Shown piece after piece: positions 50,573 through 59,018 of a DNA stretch of 64,000 nt (the first letter of the stretch is position 1; every line of letters begins with the position of its first letter). A model generated the notes under the pieces. That model did not search any database. It was not told the DNA's origin and worked only from the letters and a program-made list of their open reading frames with translations. Source of the stretch: Longispora sp040681875 (GTDB lineage: Bacteria > Actinomycetota > Actinomycetes > Mycobacteriales > Micromonosporaceae); assembly GCF_040681875.1 (NCBI RefSeq), contig NZ_JBFAZP010000003.1:124001-188000 (forward strand). Reading direction: 5' to 3'. The position numbers were made by a program, and so were the translations under genes.

Positions 50573-51328
50573 CCACGGTTCTCCCGGCTCGCCGCCGAAC
50601 TGCGCGAACGCATCTCCCTCGGCGACTACGCCACCTCCGGCGCGCTGGAGAGCGAGGCCGAACTCGGCCGCCGGCACGACGTGAGCCGGGTGACCGTGCG
50701 CCGGGCCCTCGAACAGCTCCGCGACGAGGGCCTGATCGGCGCGCGCCGGGGCTCCGGCTGGTTCGTCCTGTCGGGGACGTCGTTCGGCCAGTCCATCGCG
50801 CTCGGCAGCTTCCAGCACGCCGGCTCCGCCGTGTCGGAGGCCGGCGTGCCGCTGGTCCGCCGGGTCACCGGCTACGAGTACCGGCCGGCGCCGGCCGACG
50901 TCGCCCGGCTCCTCGAGCTGTCCGGCGAGGTCGAGACGCTGCGGGTGCAGGCGGTGCGGTTCGCCGGCGCGCACCCGCTCGACGTCGTCACCGAGTGGGT
51001 GCCGCTGGAGTTCGCCGCGCCCGTCAGCCGGGCCGACGCCCAGGACCCGGGCGTCTGGGAGACCCTGCGGCGCAACGGGCACGCTGTCGACGTCGTCCGG
51101 CAGTCCATCGCCGCCACGGCCGCGAGCACCACGATCGCGCCCCTGCTCGACGTCGCCGAGGGCACCCCGGTGCTGCTGGTCCGCCGGCTGGCCCTCCTCG
51201 GCGACGCCCGGCCGCTGGCCCTGTCCGAGCACCGCTACCTGGGCCACCGGTTCCGGCTGGACGTGGAGTTCCGCGGCTGGCCCGGCACCGCGGCCACCGA
51301 ACCCCCCGGCGTGACCCCCATCCCCTGA
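50564..51328 (+). CDS. Second GntR/UTRA regulator flanking the phosphonate gene
   Basis: 254 residues. The winged helix-turn-helix (FSRLAAELRERISLGDYATSGALESEAELGRRHDVSRVTVRRALEQL) is followed by a UTRA domain (ETLRVQAVRFAGAHPLDVVTEWVP; LALSEHRYLGHRFRLDVEF). It is only moderately similar to the first GntR, so it is not a recent duplicate. It has its own promoter but lies 54 bp after the fusion gene, and the sugar-nucleotide dehydratase-like gene starts 8 bp after its stop, implying co-transcription with that gene. Confidence 0.9.
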   Translation: MTGPRFSRLAAELRERISLGDYATSGALESEAELGRRHDVSRVTVRRALEQLRDEGLIGARRGSGWFVLSGTSFGQSIALGSFQHAGSAVSEAGVPLVRRVTGYEYRPAPADVARLLELSGEVETLRVQAVRFAGAHPLDVVTEWVPLEFAAPVSRADAQDPGVWETLRRNGHAVDVVRQSIAATAASTTIAPLLDVAEGTPVLLVRRLALLGDARPLALSEHRYLGHRFRLDVEFRGWPGTAATEPPGVTPIP

Positions 51329-51336
51329 GGAGTGAG

Positions 51337-52329
51337 ATGAACATCCTGATCACCGGCGCGGCCGGCTTCATCGGCACCAACTTCGTCCGGTACTGGCACC
51401 GCGAGCACCCCGCCGACCGGATCGTCGCCCTCGACGCCCTGACCTACGCCGGCACCGCCGCGAACCTCGACGGCCTGCCGGTCACCTTCGCGCACACCGA
51501 CATCGCCGACCTGCCCGCCGTCGAGGCCCTGCTCCGCGAACACCGGGTGGACGTGGTCGTCAACTTCGCCGCCGAGTCGCACAACAGCCTCGCCGTCCTC
51601 GACCCCGAACTGTTCTTCCGCACCAACGTGCTCGGCACCCAGCGCCTGCTGGAGGCGTGCCGGCGCGCGGGCGTGGCCCGGTTCCACCACGTCTCCACCT
51701 GCGAGGTGTACGGCGACCTGGCCCTCGACGACCCCGGCGCGTTCACCGAGGACTCGCCGTACCGGCCGCGCACGCCCTACAACGCCAGCAAGGCCGGGGC
51801 CGACCACGCGGTGCGCGCCTACCACGAGACGTTCGGGCTGCCCGTGACGATCTCCAACTGCGCCAACAACTACGGCCCGTACCAGTTCCCCGAGAAGGTC
51901 ATCCCGCTGTTCGTCAGCCGGGCGCTGGCCGGCCTGCCGCTGCCCGTCTACGCGTCCAGCGCGAACCGCCGCGAATGGCTGCACGTGGACGACCACTGCT
52001 CGGCCATCGACCGGGTGCTCGCCGACGGCCGGGTGGGGGAGACGTACAACATCGGCTCGGGGGTGGAGGCCAGCGTCGCCGAGCTGGCCGACCGGATCCT
52101 CGACCAGCTCGGGCTGCCCCGCACCCAGGTCGAGACGGTGCCCGACCGGCCCGGCCACGACCGCCGCTACCTGCTGGACTCGACCCGGTTGCGCACGGAA
52201 CTGGGCTGGGCGCCGACCGTGGGCTTCGACCGGGGCCTCGCGGAGACCGTCACCTGGTACGCGGAGCACCGGGACTGGTGGCAGCCGCTGCTGGAGCGGG
52301 CGGCGGTGAACGAGAACGCCTGGGCGTGA
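51337..52329 (+). CDS. dTDP-glucose 4,6-dehydratase-like extended SDR
   Basis: 330 residues; GAGGAG lies 4 nt before the ATG. The NAD motif is ITGAAGFIGTNFVR; NCANNYGPYQFPEKVIPLF and the YxxxK pair (YNASK) are diagnostic for the RmlB branch. Two departures stand out: the active-site strand reads STCEVYG where RmlB has STDEVYG, so the proton-donating Asp is a Cys, and ESHVDRSI is replaced by ESHNSLAVL. The Glu that removes the C5 proton is kept. It may be a distinct 4,6-dehydratase or epimerase acting on a nucleotide sugar. No other deoxysugar genes are nearby. Confidence 0.82.
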   Translation: MNILITGAAGFIGTNFVRYWHREHPADRIVALDALTYAGTAANLDGLPVTFAHTDIADLPAVEALLREHRVDVVVNFAAESHNSLAVLDPELFFRTNVLGTQRLLEACRRAGVARFHHVSTCEVYGDLALDDPGAFTEDSPYRPRTPYNASKAGADHAVRAYHETFGLPVTISNCANNYGPYQFPEKVIPLFVSRALAGLPLPVYASSANRREWLHVDDHCSAIDRVLADGRVGETYNIGSGVEASVAELADRILDQLGLPRTQVETVPDRPGHDRRYLLDSTRLRTELGWAPTVGFDRGLAETVTWYAEHRDWWQPLLERAAVNENAWA

Positions 52330-52352
52330 CTCCGTGCGGGCACCGGCCCCGG

Positions 52353-53045
52353 TCAGGGCTGGCGGGTCAGCGTCTTCCCCGCCACGTCCAACCGGCGCCG
52401 GTCGGGCCCGAGCCGCCCGGTGAACGTGGGGCACGCCGCCGACGTACTCCGGAACACGAACCCGTTCCCCTCGGTGTCCACCTCACCGGAGCACTCGACC
52501 GTCGCCCCGGAGGACACCCCCGCCCCGCCCTGCCCGGCGGACCCGACCGCCGCCCGGTACCGGAACCGGTGGTCGGGATCCACGGTCAACCGCACCGGAT
52601 GCGCCTCCGTCGCCGCAGCGCCGCCGTCGGCCGCCCAGGTGCCTTCCAGGGGCCGCAGCGCCGCGGACTTGGCCGTCGTGCCGTACACGATCGCGCCGAG
52701 CGCCATCGCCGCCACGGCCAGCACGGCGCAGGCCATGGTGGCCACGGCGCCCGGGGTGACCCGCGGCATCCCGACCCGCACCCCGTCGACCGGCAGGCCC
52801 AGCGCCCGGCGCACGTCGGTGGCGAAGCCGGGATCCGCCGCCAGTTCCGCCTCGATCGTGGTGCGGGCCAGCGCGCGGATGGCGGCGTTGTCGGGGTCGG
52901 CGACCAGCGCCGACAGCGCGCCCCGCCCGGTCGCGCCCGCCGTGAGCCGGGTCCGGACGACGACCGCCGGCCAGCTCCGCCCCCTACCGTCCGGGTCGGA
53001 CAGCACCGCCAGCAGTGCCGCCCCCGCGAGTTCGTCGATACCCAT
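52353..53045 (-). CDS. Single-span membrane protein of unknown function
   Basis: 230 residues. The N-terminal about 100 residues are cytoplasmic and helical (AGAALLAVLSDPDGRGRSW; ARTTIEAELAADPGFATDVRRALG). One membrane segment follows (AVATMACAVLAVAAMALGAIVYG). The outer part of about 105 residues has two Cys and beta-strand character (HPVRLTVDPDHRFRYRAAVG; CSGEVDTEGNGFVFRSTSAACPTFTGRLG). I do not recognise the family. It converges on the dehydratase-like gene with 23 bp between. Confidence 0.7.
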   Translation of the reverse strand: MGIDELAGAALLAVLSDPDGRGRSWPAVVVRTRLTAGATGRGALSALVADPDNAAIRALARTTIEAELAADPGFATDVRRALGLPVDGVRVGMPRVTPGAVATMACAVLAVAAMALGAIVYGTTAKSAALRPLEGTWAADGGAAATEAHPVRLTVDPDHRFRYRAAVGSAGQGGAGVSSGATVECSGEVDTEGNGFVFRSTSAACPTFTGRLGPDRRRLDVAGKTLTRQP

Positions 53046-53116
53046 GCCTCGAAGCTAACCCGGCTGTGCCACAGCTCACACGGCCCGACCGGCAGGTACA
53101 TCGAGCTGTGACTATG

Positions 53117-54412
53117 TCAACTTCCCGACCGGGGCTCCACATCGGGGGGTTCCGGGGGCCCGGCGGCCGGAGTCCCCGTCACCCCGTGGTCCGCCGCCGT
53201 GCGCTCCGCCCGCGACCGCAGCACGAACGGCAGAGCCAGCGCCGAGACCACCCCGCCGAGCACGAACGACGTCGGGTACCCCCACACGTCCGCCGCCCGC
53301 CCCAGCGCCGGCTGCGCGACGATCCCGCCGGTCGACCCCATCAGCGAGTCGAACGACAGGATCGTGGCCCGCTGCCGCGACGGGATCAGCCCGTTGAGGT
53401 ACGCCTGCCGGACCGGCGCCGCCGCCGTGAACACCAGCCCCCAGCACACGATCAGGCCGACGACCACCCAGAAGTTCGCGACCGCGCCGATCAGCACCAC
53501 GGCTACCGCGCCGACCCCCTCGGCGAGCAGCAGCACCGACGTGCGCAGCCGGAACCGGGTCCGGATCCAGGGCGCGAGCAGGCCGCCGAGGATCTGGGCC
53601 CCGGCGACGATCGCGGCGACCAGGCCGGCGACGCCGTACGCGCGCGGGTCGCCGTACAGGTTCAGCAGGTGCGGCTGGAGCGCGTAGAACACGTAGATGG
53701 ACGCGCCGCCGGTGAAGGGCGCGGCGAGCATCAGGTACTTCACGGCCGGGATCCGCCACCCGTACCGCGTCGAGTCCGCCACCAGCCGGCGCATCTCCGC
53801 CAGCGGCCGGCCGTCGCGGCGGGGCGTGAACCCGAGGTCGCGCATCAGCACGGCGGCCAGCACGAACACCACGACCAGCACCCCGGCCCGGACCAGGAAG
53901 GGCACGCCGAGGTCGGTGGCCTGCGCCAGGTACCCGCCGGCGATCGAACCGCCGAGCATGCCCACCCCGCCGAGCACCTGGGCCCGGGCGAACACCGCCT
54001 CCAGCGCGCCCGTGTAGCCGGTCGCGGTGAGCGCGTCGACCAGCCACGCCTCCGTCGCGCCCGAGAAGAACGTGAACCCGAGGCCGAGGAGGAGCGAGAC
54101 GACGGCCCACTGCCAGAAGGGGGCGCGCAGTTGCCAGAGGAGGACGTACAGGCCGGTGGTCGCGGCCAGGGTGACCGTGCCGAGCAGGAACGAGATCCGC
54201 CGGCCCCACATGTCGGCGACGATGCCGGTCGGCACCTCGAAGAGCACCATGCCGGCGGTGAAGAACGCGTTGGCGGCGAACGCCTCCAGGTTGGACAGCC
54301 CCGCGTCGAGCAGGAAGATCGTGTTGATGCCCCAGATCAGCGACGCGGCGAGCGTGGTGCCGAGGGACAGGACGTAGTAGGTCCGGGTGACCGTGGCGGG
54401 CGTGTCGGTCAC
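53117..54412 (-). CDS. Major facilitator superfamily transporter
   Basis: 431 residues from the GTG at 54412, which overlaps the polymerase IV stop by 4 bp. Twelve membrane segments are predicted. The loop-2 motif appears as GIVADMWGRRISFLLG, and the second half has LNGLIPSRQRATILSFDSLMGS, typical of drug-efflux-like MFS proteins that cannot be assigned a substrate. Coupling to DNA polymerase IV is unexpected and may be only organisational. Confidence 0.87.
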   Translation of the reverse strand: MTDTPATVTRTYYVLSLGTTLAASLIWGINTIFLLDAGLSNLEAFAANAFFTAGMVLFEVPTGIVADMWGRRISFLLGTVTLAATTGLYVLLWQLRAPFWQWAVVSLLLGLGFTFFSGATEAWLVDALTATGYTGALEAVFARAQVLGGVGMLGGSIAGGYLAQATDLGVPFLVRAGVLVVVFVLAAVLMRDLGFTPRRDGRPLAEMRRLVADSTRYGWRIPAVKYLMLAAPFTGGASIYVFYALQPHLLNLYGDPRAYGVAGLVAAIVAGAQILGGLLAPWIRTRFRLRTSVLLLAEGVGAVAVVLIGAVANFWVVVGLIVCWGLVFTAAAPVRQAYLNGLIPSRQRATILSFDSLMGSTGGIVAQPALGRAADVWGYPTSFVLGGVVSALALPFVLRSRAERTAADHGVTGTPAAGPPEPPDVEPRSGS

Positions 54413-55440
54413 GAGTCCTCCCTCTCGAACTCCGCGCGCACCCCCAACAGCCGCACGGGGCGCCGCTCGGCGAACAGGGCCAGGGCGGCCAGGGCCGCGT
54501 CCCCGATCGGCGCGGGCTCGCGGGTGGGGGCGGGCAGAGCGTACCCGTGGGTGTGGGTCAGGAACGGCGCGTACCGCACCTTGACGACGACCCGCGCGAC
54601 CGCCCGCCCGTCGTCGGCGACGTCGTCGGCCACCCGCCGGGCCAGCACCGACACCTCGCGGCCCACCTCTTCCCAGTCGTCGAGGTCCTGCTGGAACGTG
54701 GTCTCCCGGCTCCGGGACCGGGGCACGTAGGGCGCGTCGTCCACCGGGGAGTGGTCCTCCCCGCGCCCGAGCCGCACCAGCCACGGCCCCGTCGCCGGCC
54801 CGAACCGCGCCGCCAGTTCCGCCGGATCCGCGGCGGCCAGCTCGCCGACCGTGCGCACGCCTTCTGCGAGGAGCTTCTTCGCGGTACGCGACCCGATGCC
54901 CCACAGCGCGTCCGTCGGCCGGTCGCCGAGCACCTCGAACCACGTGTCCCCGGTCAGCCGGAACACCCCGGCCGGCTTGCCGAACCCGGTGGCCAGCTTC
55001 GCCCGCAGCTTGTTGTCCCCGATCCCGACGGTGCAGTGCAGCCGGGTCGCGGCGAGCACCCTGTCCTGGATCTCCCGGGCCACCGCCTCGGGGTCGTCGG
55101 TGTCGACCCCCAGGAACGCCTCGTCCCAGCCGAGTACCTCCACCACGGCGTCGAACCCGCGCAGGGTGGCCATCACGTCGTCCGACGCCGCCTCGTACGC
55201 GTCGCGGTCCACCGCCAGGAACACCGCGTCCGGGATCTTGCGCGCCGCGATCCGCAACGGCAGCCCCGAGTGCACGCCGCGCTCCCGGGCCTCGTAGGAG
55301 GCGGTGCTGACCACGCCGCGCTTCGTCGGGTCCCCGTCCCCGCCGACCACGACCGGACGGCCGCGCAGCTCGGGCCGGCGCAGCACCTCGACGGCCGCCA
55401 CGAACTGGTCGAGATCGACGTGCAGCACCCAACGGGTCAC
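54409..55440 (-). CDS. dinB: Y-family DNA polymerase IV
   Basis: 343 residues from the GTG at 55440, chosen because the family begins close to the metal-binding strand (VLHVDLDQFVAAVE, Asp9). The catalytic Asp-Glu pair is in GWDEAFLGV; VGIGDNKLRAKLATGFGKPAGVF is the fingers and helix-hairpin block. The little-finger domain follows. The enzyme copies past damaged bases with low fidelity. The C-terminus lacks the consensus QxxLF-type sliding-clamp peptide, ending in RAEFEREDS, so clamp binding may differ. An MFS gene is translationally coupled downstream. Confidence 0.9.
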   Translation of the reverse strand: MTRWVLHVDLDQFVAAVEVLRRPELRGRPVVVGGDGDPTKRGVVSTASYEARERGVHSGLPLRIAARKIPDAVFLAVDRDAYEAASDDVMATLRGFDAVVEVLGWDEAFLGVDTDDPEAVAREIQDRVLAATRLHCTVGIGDNKLRAKLATGFGKPAGVFRLTGDTWFEVLGDRPTDALWGIGSRTAKKLLAEGVRTVGELAAADPAELAARFGPATGPWLVRLGRGEDHSPVDDAPYVPRSRSRETTFQQDLDDWEEVGREVSVLARRVADDVADDGRAVARVVVKVRYAPFLTHTHGYALPAPTREPAPIGDAALAALALFAERRPVRLLGVRAEFEREDS

Positions 55441-55593
55441 ACCCCCAGTCTCACCCCGGGCGGGGCCCCGGCGCTGCGGAACGCGACGCCCGGCCCCGTC
55501 CCGCACATGCCCCGGCCCGGGATGGCCACCCGGTGTCCGGTGGACGACGTGCCGAACGAGCAGTGAGGGGCCCGGCGCGACGCCCCGGGCGGC

Positions 55594-56763
55594 TCAGATC
55601 TCCTGCACGAACACGATCGCGTCGAACTGCCCGACCGTCCCCGGGTCCAGCGCCATGTACGTGTGGTCGGCCGGCACCCGCCGCGTCACCGTCCCGCCGA
55701 GCGCCGCCAGGGAACCCGGGTCGACGACGGCCCTGGCGTGGGGAAGGGCCGACAACCGCCCCTCGACCGTGTCGGCACCGGGAACGTCGGAGCCCCGGCT
55801 CCCGAACGTGCCCGCCGCGACCGCGTACCCGTCTCCGAGGTTCGCCCCCACGATCGCCCCCGCACTCCACCACTCCAGCGACTCGCCCCCGAACCGCATG
55901 CTGCTCCTCTCGCGCTGCAGGTGGCTGTTGTGGGCGAACGCCAGCGTGGGGCCCCGCCGTGCCTCCCGGCGGACGACCGCGTCGAGGTTGTCGGCCATCA
56001 TCCCGTCACGCAGCCGCACGATCGCGCCGAGCCGGCCGGGCGCGGGATCGGCCAGCGCGGCGTGGTACCGCAGCAGCCCGGTCGCGGTCCGCGCCCGCAG
56101 CCCGGCGTGCCACCAGTCGTCGGCGGAGCCGGCCGCCACCAGCTGCGGGGCGTGCACCGTGAGCAGCGCCCCCAGGTCGTCGGCGAGCAGCCGCAGCTCC
56201 CGGGCCTCGGGGTCGCGTCCGACGGACCGCGCCGGATCCATCAGCGACGCCGGATCGGACCAGCGCCCCTCGGAGCCCAGCAGCTCTACCAGCGATTCGC
56301 GGCTCCAGGGCAGGTCGACGTGGCCGGCGAGGTAGTCGTACAGGGCGGTCAGGGCCGGGCCGGGACTGGCCGCGCCGGTCATCTCCAGCGGCCCGTCGAA
56401 GCCGTAGAACCGGACCCGCTCGTGTGCGGGACGCCCCTCGTTGTACGCGCGCATCCAGCGCAGCAGCTCCCGGTTGGCCGGATACTCACCGAACCCGTGG
56501 CTGAATCCCCGACCCAGCGCATCGTCGAGGGTCCCGGCGCCCCCGGCCACGTACTCGTCGGCCGTCAGCGCCGCCAAGCAGTCGCTCTCGATCGCGATCG
56601 ACCGGTAGCCCTCGTGCTCGACGAGATGACGGAAGACCTCGTTGCGCAGCTCGGGGAAGGCACCGACGCCGTGGGTGGGCTCGCCGAGACCGAGCAGCCG
56701 GGTAGTGGGGGACAGCAGCGCGGTGAGGGCCCCACCGGTGAAGGAAACAGCGGTGATCGTCAT
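55594..56763 (-). CDS. Erythromycin esterase-family hydrolase
   Basis: 389 residues from the ATG at 56763; a GTG three codons upstream is an alternative. Motifs of the Ere/succinoglycan-biosynthesis family are present: LLGLGEPTHGVGAFPELRNEVFRHL (active-site His in the THG), IAIESDC, YGFDGPLE, and TLAFAHNSHLQRERS. Some members open macrolide lactones, while most have unknown ester or amide substrates. The divergent neighbour is a TioE-type regulator, and this pairing is common in actinomycetes, so the gene is probably its target. This is not by itself evidence of macrolide resistance. Confidence 0.85.
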   Translation of the reverse strand: MTITAVSFTGGALTALLSPTTRLLGLGEPTHGVGAFPELRNEVFRHLVEHEGYRSIAIESDCLAALTADEYVAGGAGTLDDALGRGFSHGFGEYPANRELLRWMRAYNEGRPAHERVRFYGFDGPLEMTGAASPGPALTALYDYLAGHVDLPWSRESLVELLGSEGRWSDPASLMDPARSVGRDPEARELRLLADDLGALLTVHAPQLVAAGSADDWWHAGLRARTATGLLRYHAALADPAPGRLGAIVRLRDGMMADNLDAVVRREARRGPTLAFAHNSHLQRERSSMRFGGESLEWWSAGAIVGANLGDGYAVAAGTFGSRGSDVPGADTVEGRLSALPHARAVVDPGSLAALGGTVTRRVPADHTYMALDPGTVGQFDAIVFVQEI

Positions 56764-56852
56764 ACCTTCCACCGTATCGTTGAACCTTCGTTGTAGACTT
56801 TGATGCCACGGCAGGCGCCAAGACAGGCGAGCGACGAGGACGTACCTTCAAA

Positions 56853-57584
56853 ATGCGGTTGCGACCCGTCGACCTCGCGCGCGAACACGGCCTGTCCACC
56901 CAGGCGGTCCGCAACTACGAGGAGGCCGGCATCCTGCCCCCGGCCGACCGCTCCCCGCACGGCTACCGCGCCTACACCCCCCTGCACGCGGCGGCCCTGC
57001 GCACCTTCCTGGCGCTGATCCCCGCGCACGGCCACCCCACGGCGGCGGCGATCATGTGCGCGGTGCACGCCGACGCGGTCCCCGAGGCGCTCCGGCTGAT
57101 CGACGAGAGCCACGCGCAGCTCGCCGACGACCGGCGCACCCTGGAGGCCGTGGAACGGGCACTGTCGGACCTGACCCCGGCCAGCCAGCCGCGATCGGGC
57201 GAGACGTTCATCGGCCCCCTGGCGCGCCGGCTCGGAGTCCGGCCCGCCACGCTGCGGAAATGGGAACGGGCCGGGCTGATCGTCCCCGGCCGCGACCCGC
57301 GCACCGGCTACCGGGTGTACTCCTCCGCCGACGGCCGCGACGTCCTGCTGGCCCACCAGCTCCGGCGCGGCGGGCACGGCCTCGACCAGATCGCGCGCGT
57401 GCTGGAGCGGGTGCGCGCGGCGGGCGGACCGGAGCCGCTCCAGGCGACCCTGCGGGGATGGCGGGACCGGCTGACGGCCCGGGGCCTGTCGATGCTGACC
57501 GCCGCCGCCACCCTCGCCACCTACCTGGAGACGTCGAAGAACCCGGACAACCCTTCGACGGGTACGCGAGGCGGGCCGCGCTGA
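56853..57584 (+). CDS. TioE-type regulator with two MerR helix-turn-helix domains
   Basis: 243 residues. The first MerR HTH is at the N-terminus (RPVDLAREHGLSTQAVRNYEEAGILPP, with GYRAYTPLHAAALR). A second complete one begins near residue 118 (GPLARRLGVRPATLRKWERAGLIVPG, with GYRVYSSADGRDV), which is the layout of the TioE family. No ligand domain follows beyond a short helical tail. It probably controls the divergent esterase-like gene across the 89-bp gap. The start is weakly supported: no strong ribosome site is visible. Confidence 0.87.
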   Translation: MRLRPVDLAREHGLSTQAVRNYEEAGILPPADRSPHGYRAYTPLHAAALRTFLALIPAHGHPTAAAIMCAVHADAVPEALRLIDESHAQLADDRRTLEAVERALSDLTPASQPRSGETFIGPLARRLGVRPATLRKWERAGLIVPGRDPRTGYRVYSSADGRDVLLAHQLRRGGHGLDQIARVLERVRAAGGPEPLQATLRGWRDRLTARGLSMLTAAATLATYLETSKNPDNPSTGTRGGPR

Positions 57585-57596
57585 CGGGTACGCGGG

Positions 57597-59018
57597 CTAC
57601 GGCTCCAGGAGCGTGTGTCCCACGTACCGGCCGGGCTCGACCCCGGGCGGCACCGCGTACACCCCCGACCCGATCGGCGTCGTCCACTCGTTGAGCAGGT
57701 CCGCCTCCGCCAGCCGGCGCTGGATCGGCAGGAACTGCCCGGCCACGTCCCGCTGGTAGGAGGCGAACAGGAGCCCGCTGTCCGGCCGCCCGTCGGGCCC
57801 GGCCGCCCCGTCGTAGTTGTACGGCCGCCGGTGGATGCGCGCGCCCGGCTCGGCCACGTGCGCGCGCCGGATGTGCGCCGCGTCGTCGATCACCGGGAAG
57901 CCGAGGGCGTTGCGGGCGGCCAGGTCGGGAAGGTCGTGCTCGGCGGTACCCGTCAACGGGGCGCCCGTGTCCAGCCTGCGCCCTACGGCGAACTCCTTGC
58001 CGGCCCGGTCCACGGCGTCCCAGGTCTCCAGCTCGGCCCGGATCCGGCGCAGCACCAGGGTCGTGCCGCCCCGCAGCGGGCCGTCGGTGATCCACACGGC
58101 GGCGGCGAGGTCGGCGGAGTCCGGGGCGGGGTTGGCGGTCCCGTCGAGCTGCCCCATGACGTTGCGCTGGGTGGCCCCCGCAGGCTGGGTGCCGGCCGCG
58201 CGGCGGAATCCGTGCTGCCCGAACCGGACCCGCCCGAACGGCCGCGCGTCCTTGACCAGCATCCGGTGCGCGTGCGCCACGGTCAGCGGGTCGTCGGCGC
58301 ACACCTGGACGAGCAGGTCCCCGCCCGACCACCGTTCCTCCAGCCGGTCGATCCCGAACGGCGGCAGCGGCGCGACGGGACTCGGCAGCCCGGCGGCCCG
58401 GAACAGCCCCGGCCCGAACCCGAACGTGACCGTCAGCCGGGCGGGGTCCCCGGCCAGCTCGGGTTCGGTGTCCCCGAGCGCGGCCCGGCCCTGGGTGAGC
58501 CGTGCCGCGTCGTCGGTGAGCAGCCGCATCAGCCGGACGAGGGCGGCCCGGTCGACGCCGGGGCCCAGGTCGAGGGCGAGGAAGACCGCGTGCGCCTGCG
58601 GCGGGGTGGCGATCCCGGCCTGGTGTTCACCCCAGAACGGCACCACGACGGGTACCGCCGGAGCCGCGGGTGCCGACGGGGCCGAGGGTGTGCCCCACGC
58701 CGACCCGGCCGCCGCCCCGGTCAACGCGGCCCCGCCCACGGCGAGCGCCCCACCGGCGAGCATCCGCCGCCGACTGACCGGGGTCCGCTGGGCGGAGCTC
58801 TGAAGGCCGTCGGCCGGTAGCTCGGGGCGCGTCCGGCCGACGGGCTGCTGGTCCGTGCGCCGCGTGGCCGGCCCGCCGCCGCCAGCGGCGAGCCGGCACG
58901 ACTCGTGCGCCGGCACAGTCGTGGGCTCGTCGCCGGACGCGGACCCGGGCTCGGCGGCTCCGCCCTGGTCGGTGACGTCCTGGCCGTCGGCAGGTTCCGG
59001 GCCCGTCCCGTCAGCCAT
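57597..59018 (-). CDS. Tat-exported Dyp-type haem peroxidase (DtpA/EfeB type)
   Basis: 473 residues. The haem site shows GQLDGTANP (distal GxxDG) and AHIRRAH (proximal His382). The Tat signal SRRRMLAGGALAVGGAALTG is at about residues 82-101, behind an unusually long polar N-terminal extension. Either the n-region is long or the real start is internal, for example the GTG encoding the Val of TVPAHES. The gene overlaps the PCuAC gene by 8 bp and lies beside copC, matching the copper-trafficking set of Streptomyces where DtpA works with an extracellular copper chaperone. An iron-import role (EfeB) is less likely with these neighbours. Confidence 0.88.
   Translation of the reverse strand: MADGTGPEPADGQDVTDQGGAAEPGSASGDEPTTVPAHESCRLAAGGGGPATRRTDQQPVGRTRPELPADGLQSSAQRTPVSRRRMLAGGALAVGGAALTGAAAGSAWGTPSAPSAPAAPAVPVVVPFWGEHQAGIATPPQAHAVFLALDLGPGVDRAALVRLMRLLTDDAARLTQGRAALGDTEPELAGDPARLTVTFGFGPGLFRAAGLPSPVAPLPPFGIDRLEERWSGGDLLVQVCADDPLTVAHAHRMLVKDARPFGRVRFGQHGFRRAAGTQPAGATQRNVMGQLDGTANPAPDSADLAAAVWITDGPLRGGTTLVLRRIRAELETWDAVDRAGKEFAVGRRLDTGAPLTGTAEHDLPDLAARNALGFPVIDDAAHIRRAHVAEPGARIHRRPYNYDGAAGPDGRPDSGLLFASYQRDVAGQFLPIQRRLAEADLLNEWTTPIGSGVYAVPPGVEPGRYVGHTLLEP

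Noticed and set aside
53070..53110. CACAGCTC/GAGCTGTG inverted repeat between two minus-strand genes
   Set aside because: The stem is only 8 bp with a 25-nt loop, so neither a terminator nor an operator is well supported.
55594..56763. Reading the Ere-family gene as macrolide resistance
   Set aside because: The family is broad and no other antibiotic resistance or macrolide gene is nearby; substrate cannot be read from motifs.
56764..56848. Three ACCTTC direct repeats around the TioE-type regulator's promoter
   Set aside because: The spacing is irregular and no inverted symmetry or MerR-type 19-bp spacer could be placed; likely chance.
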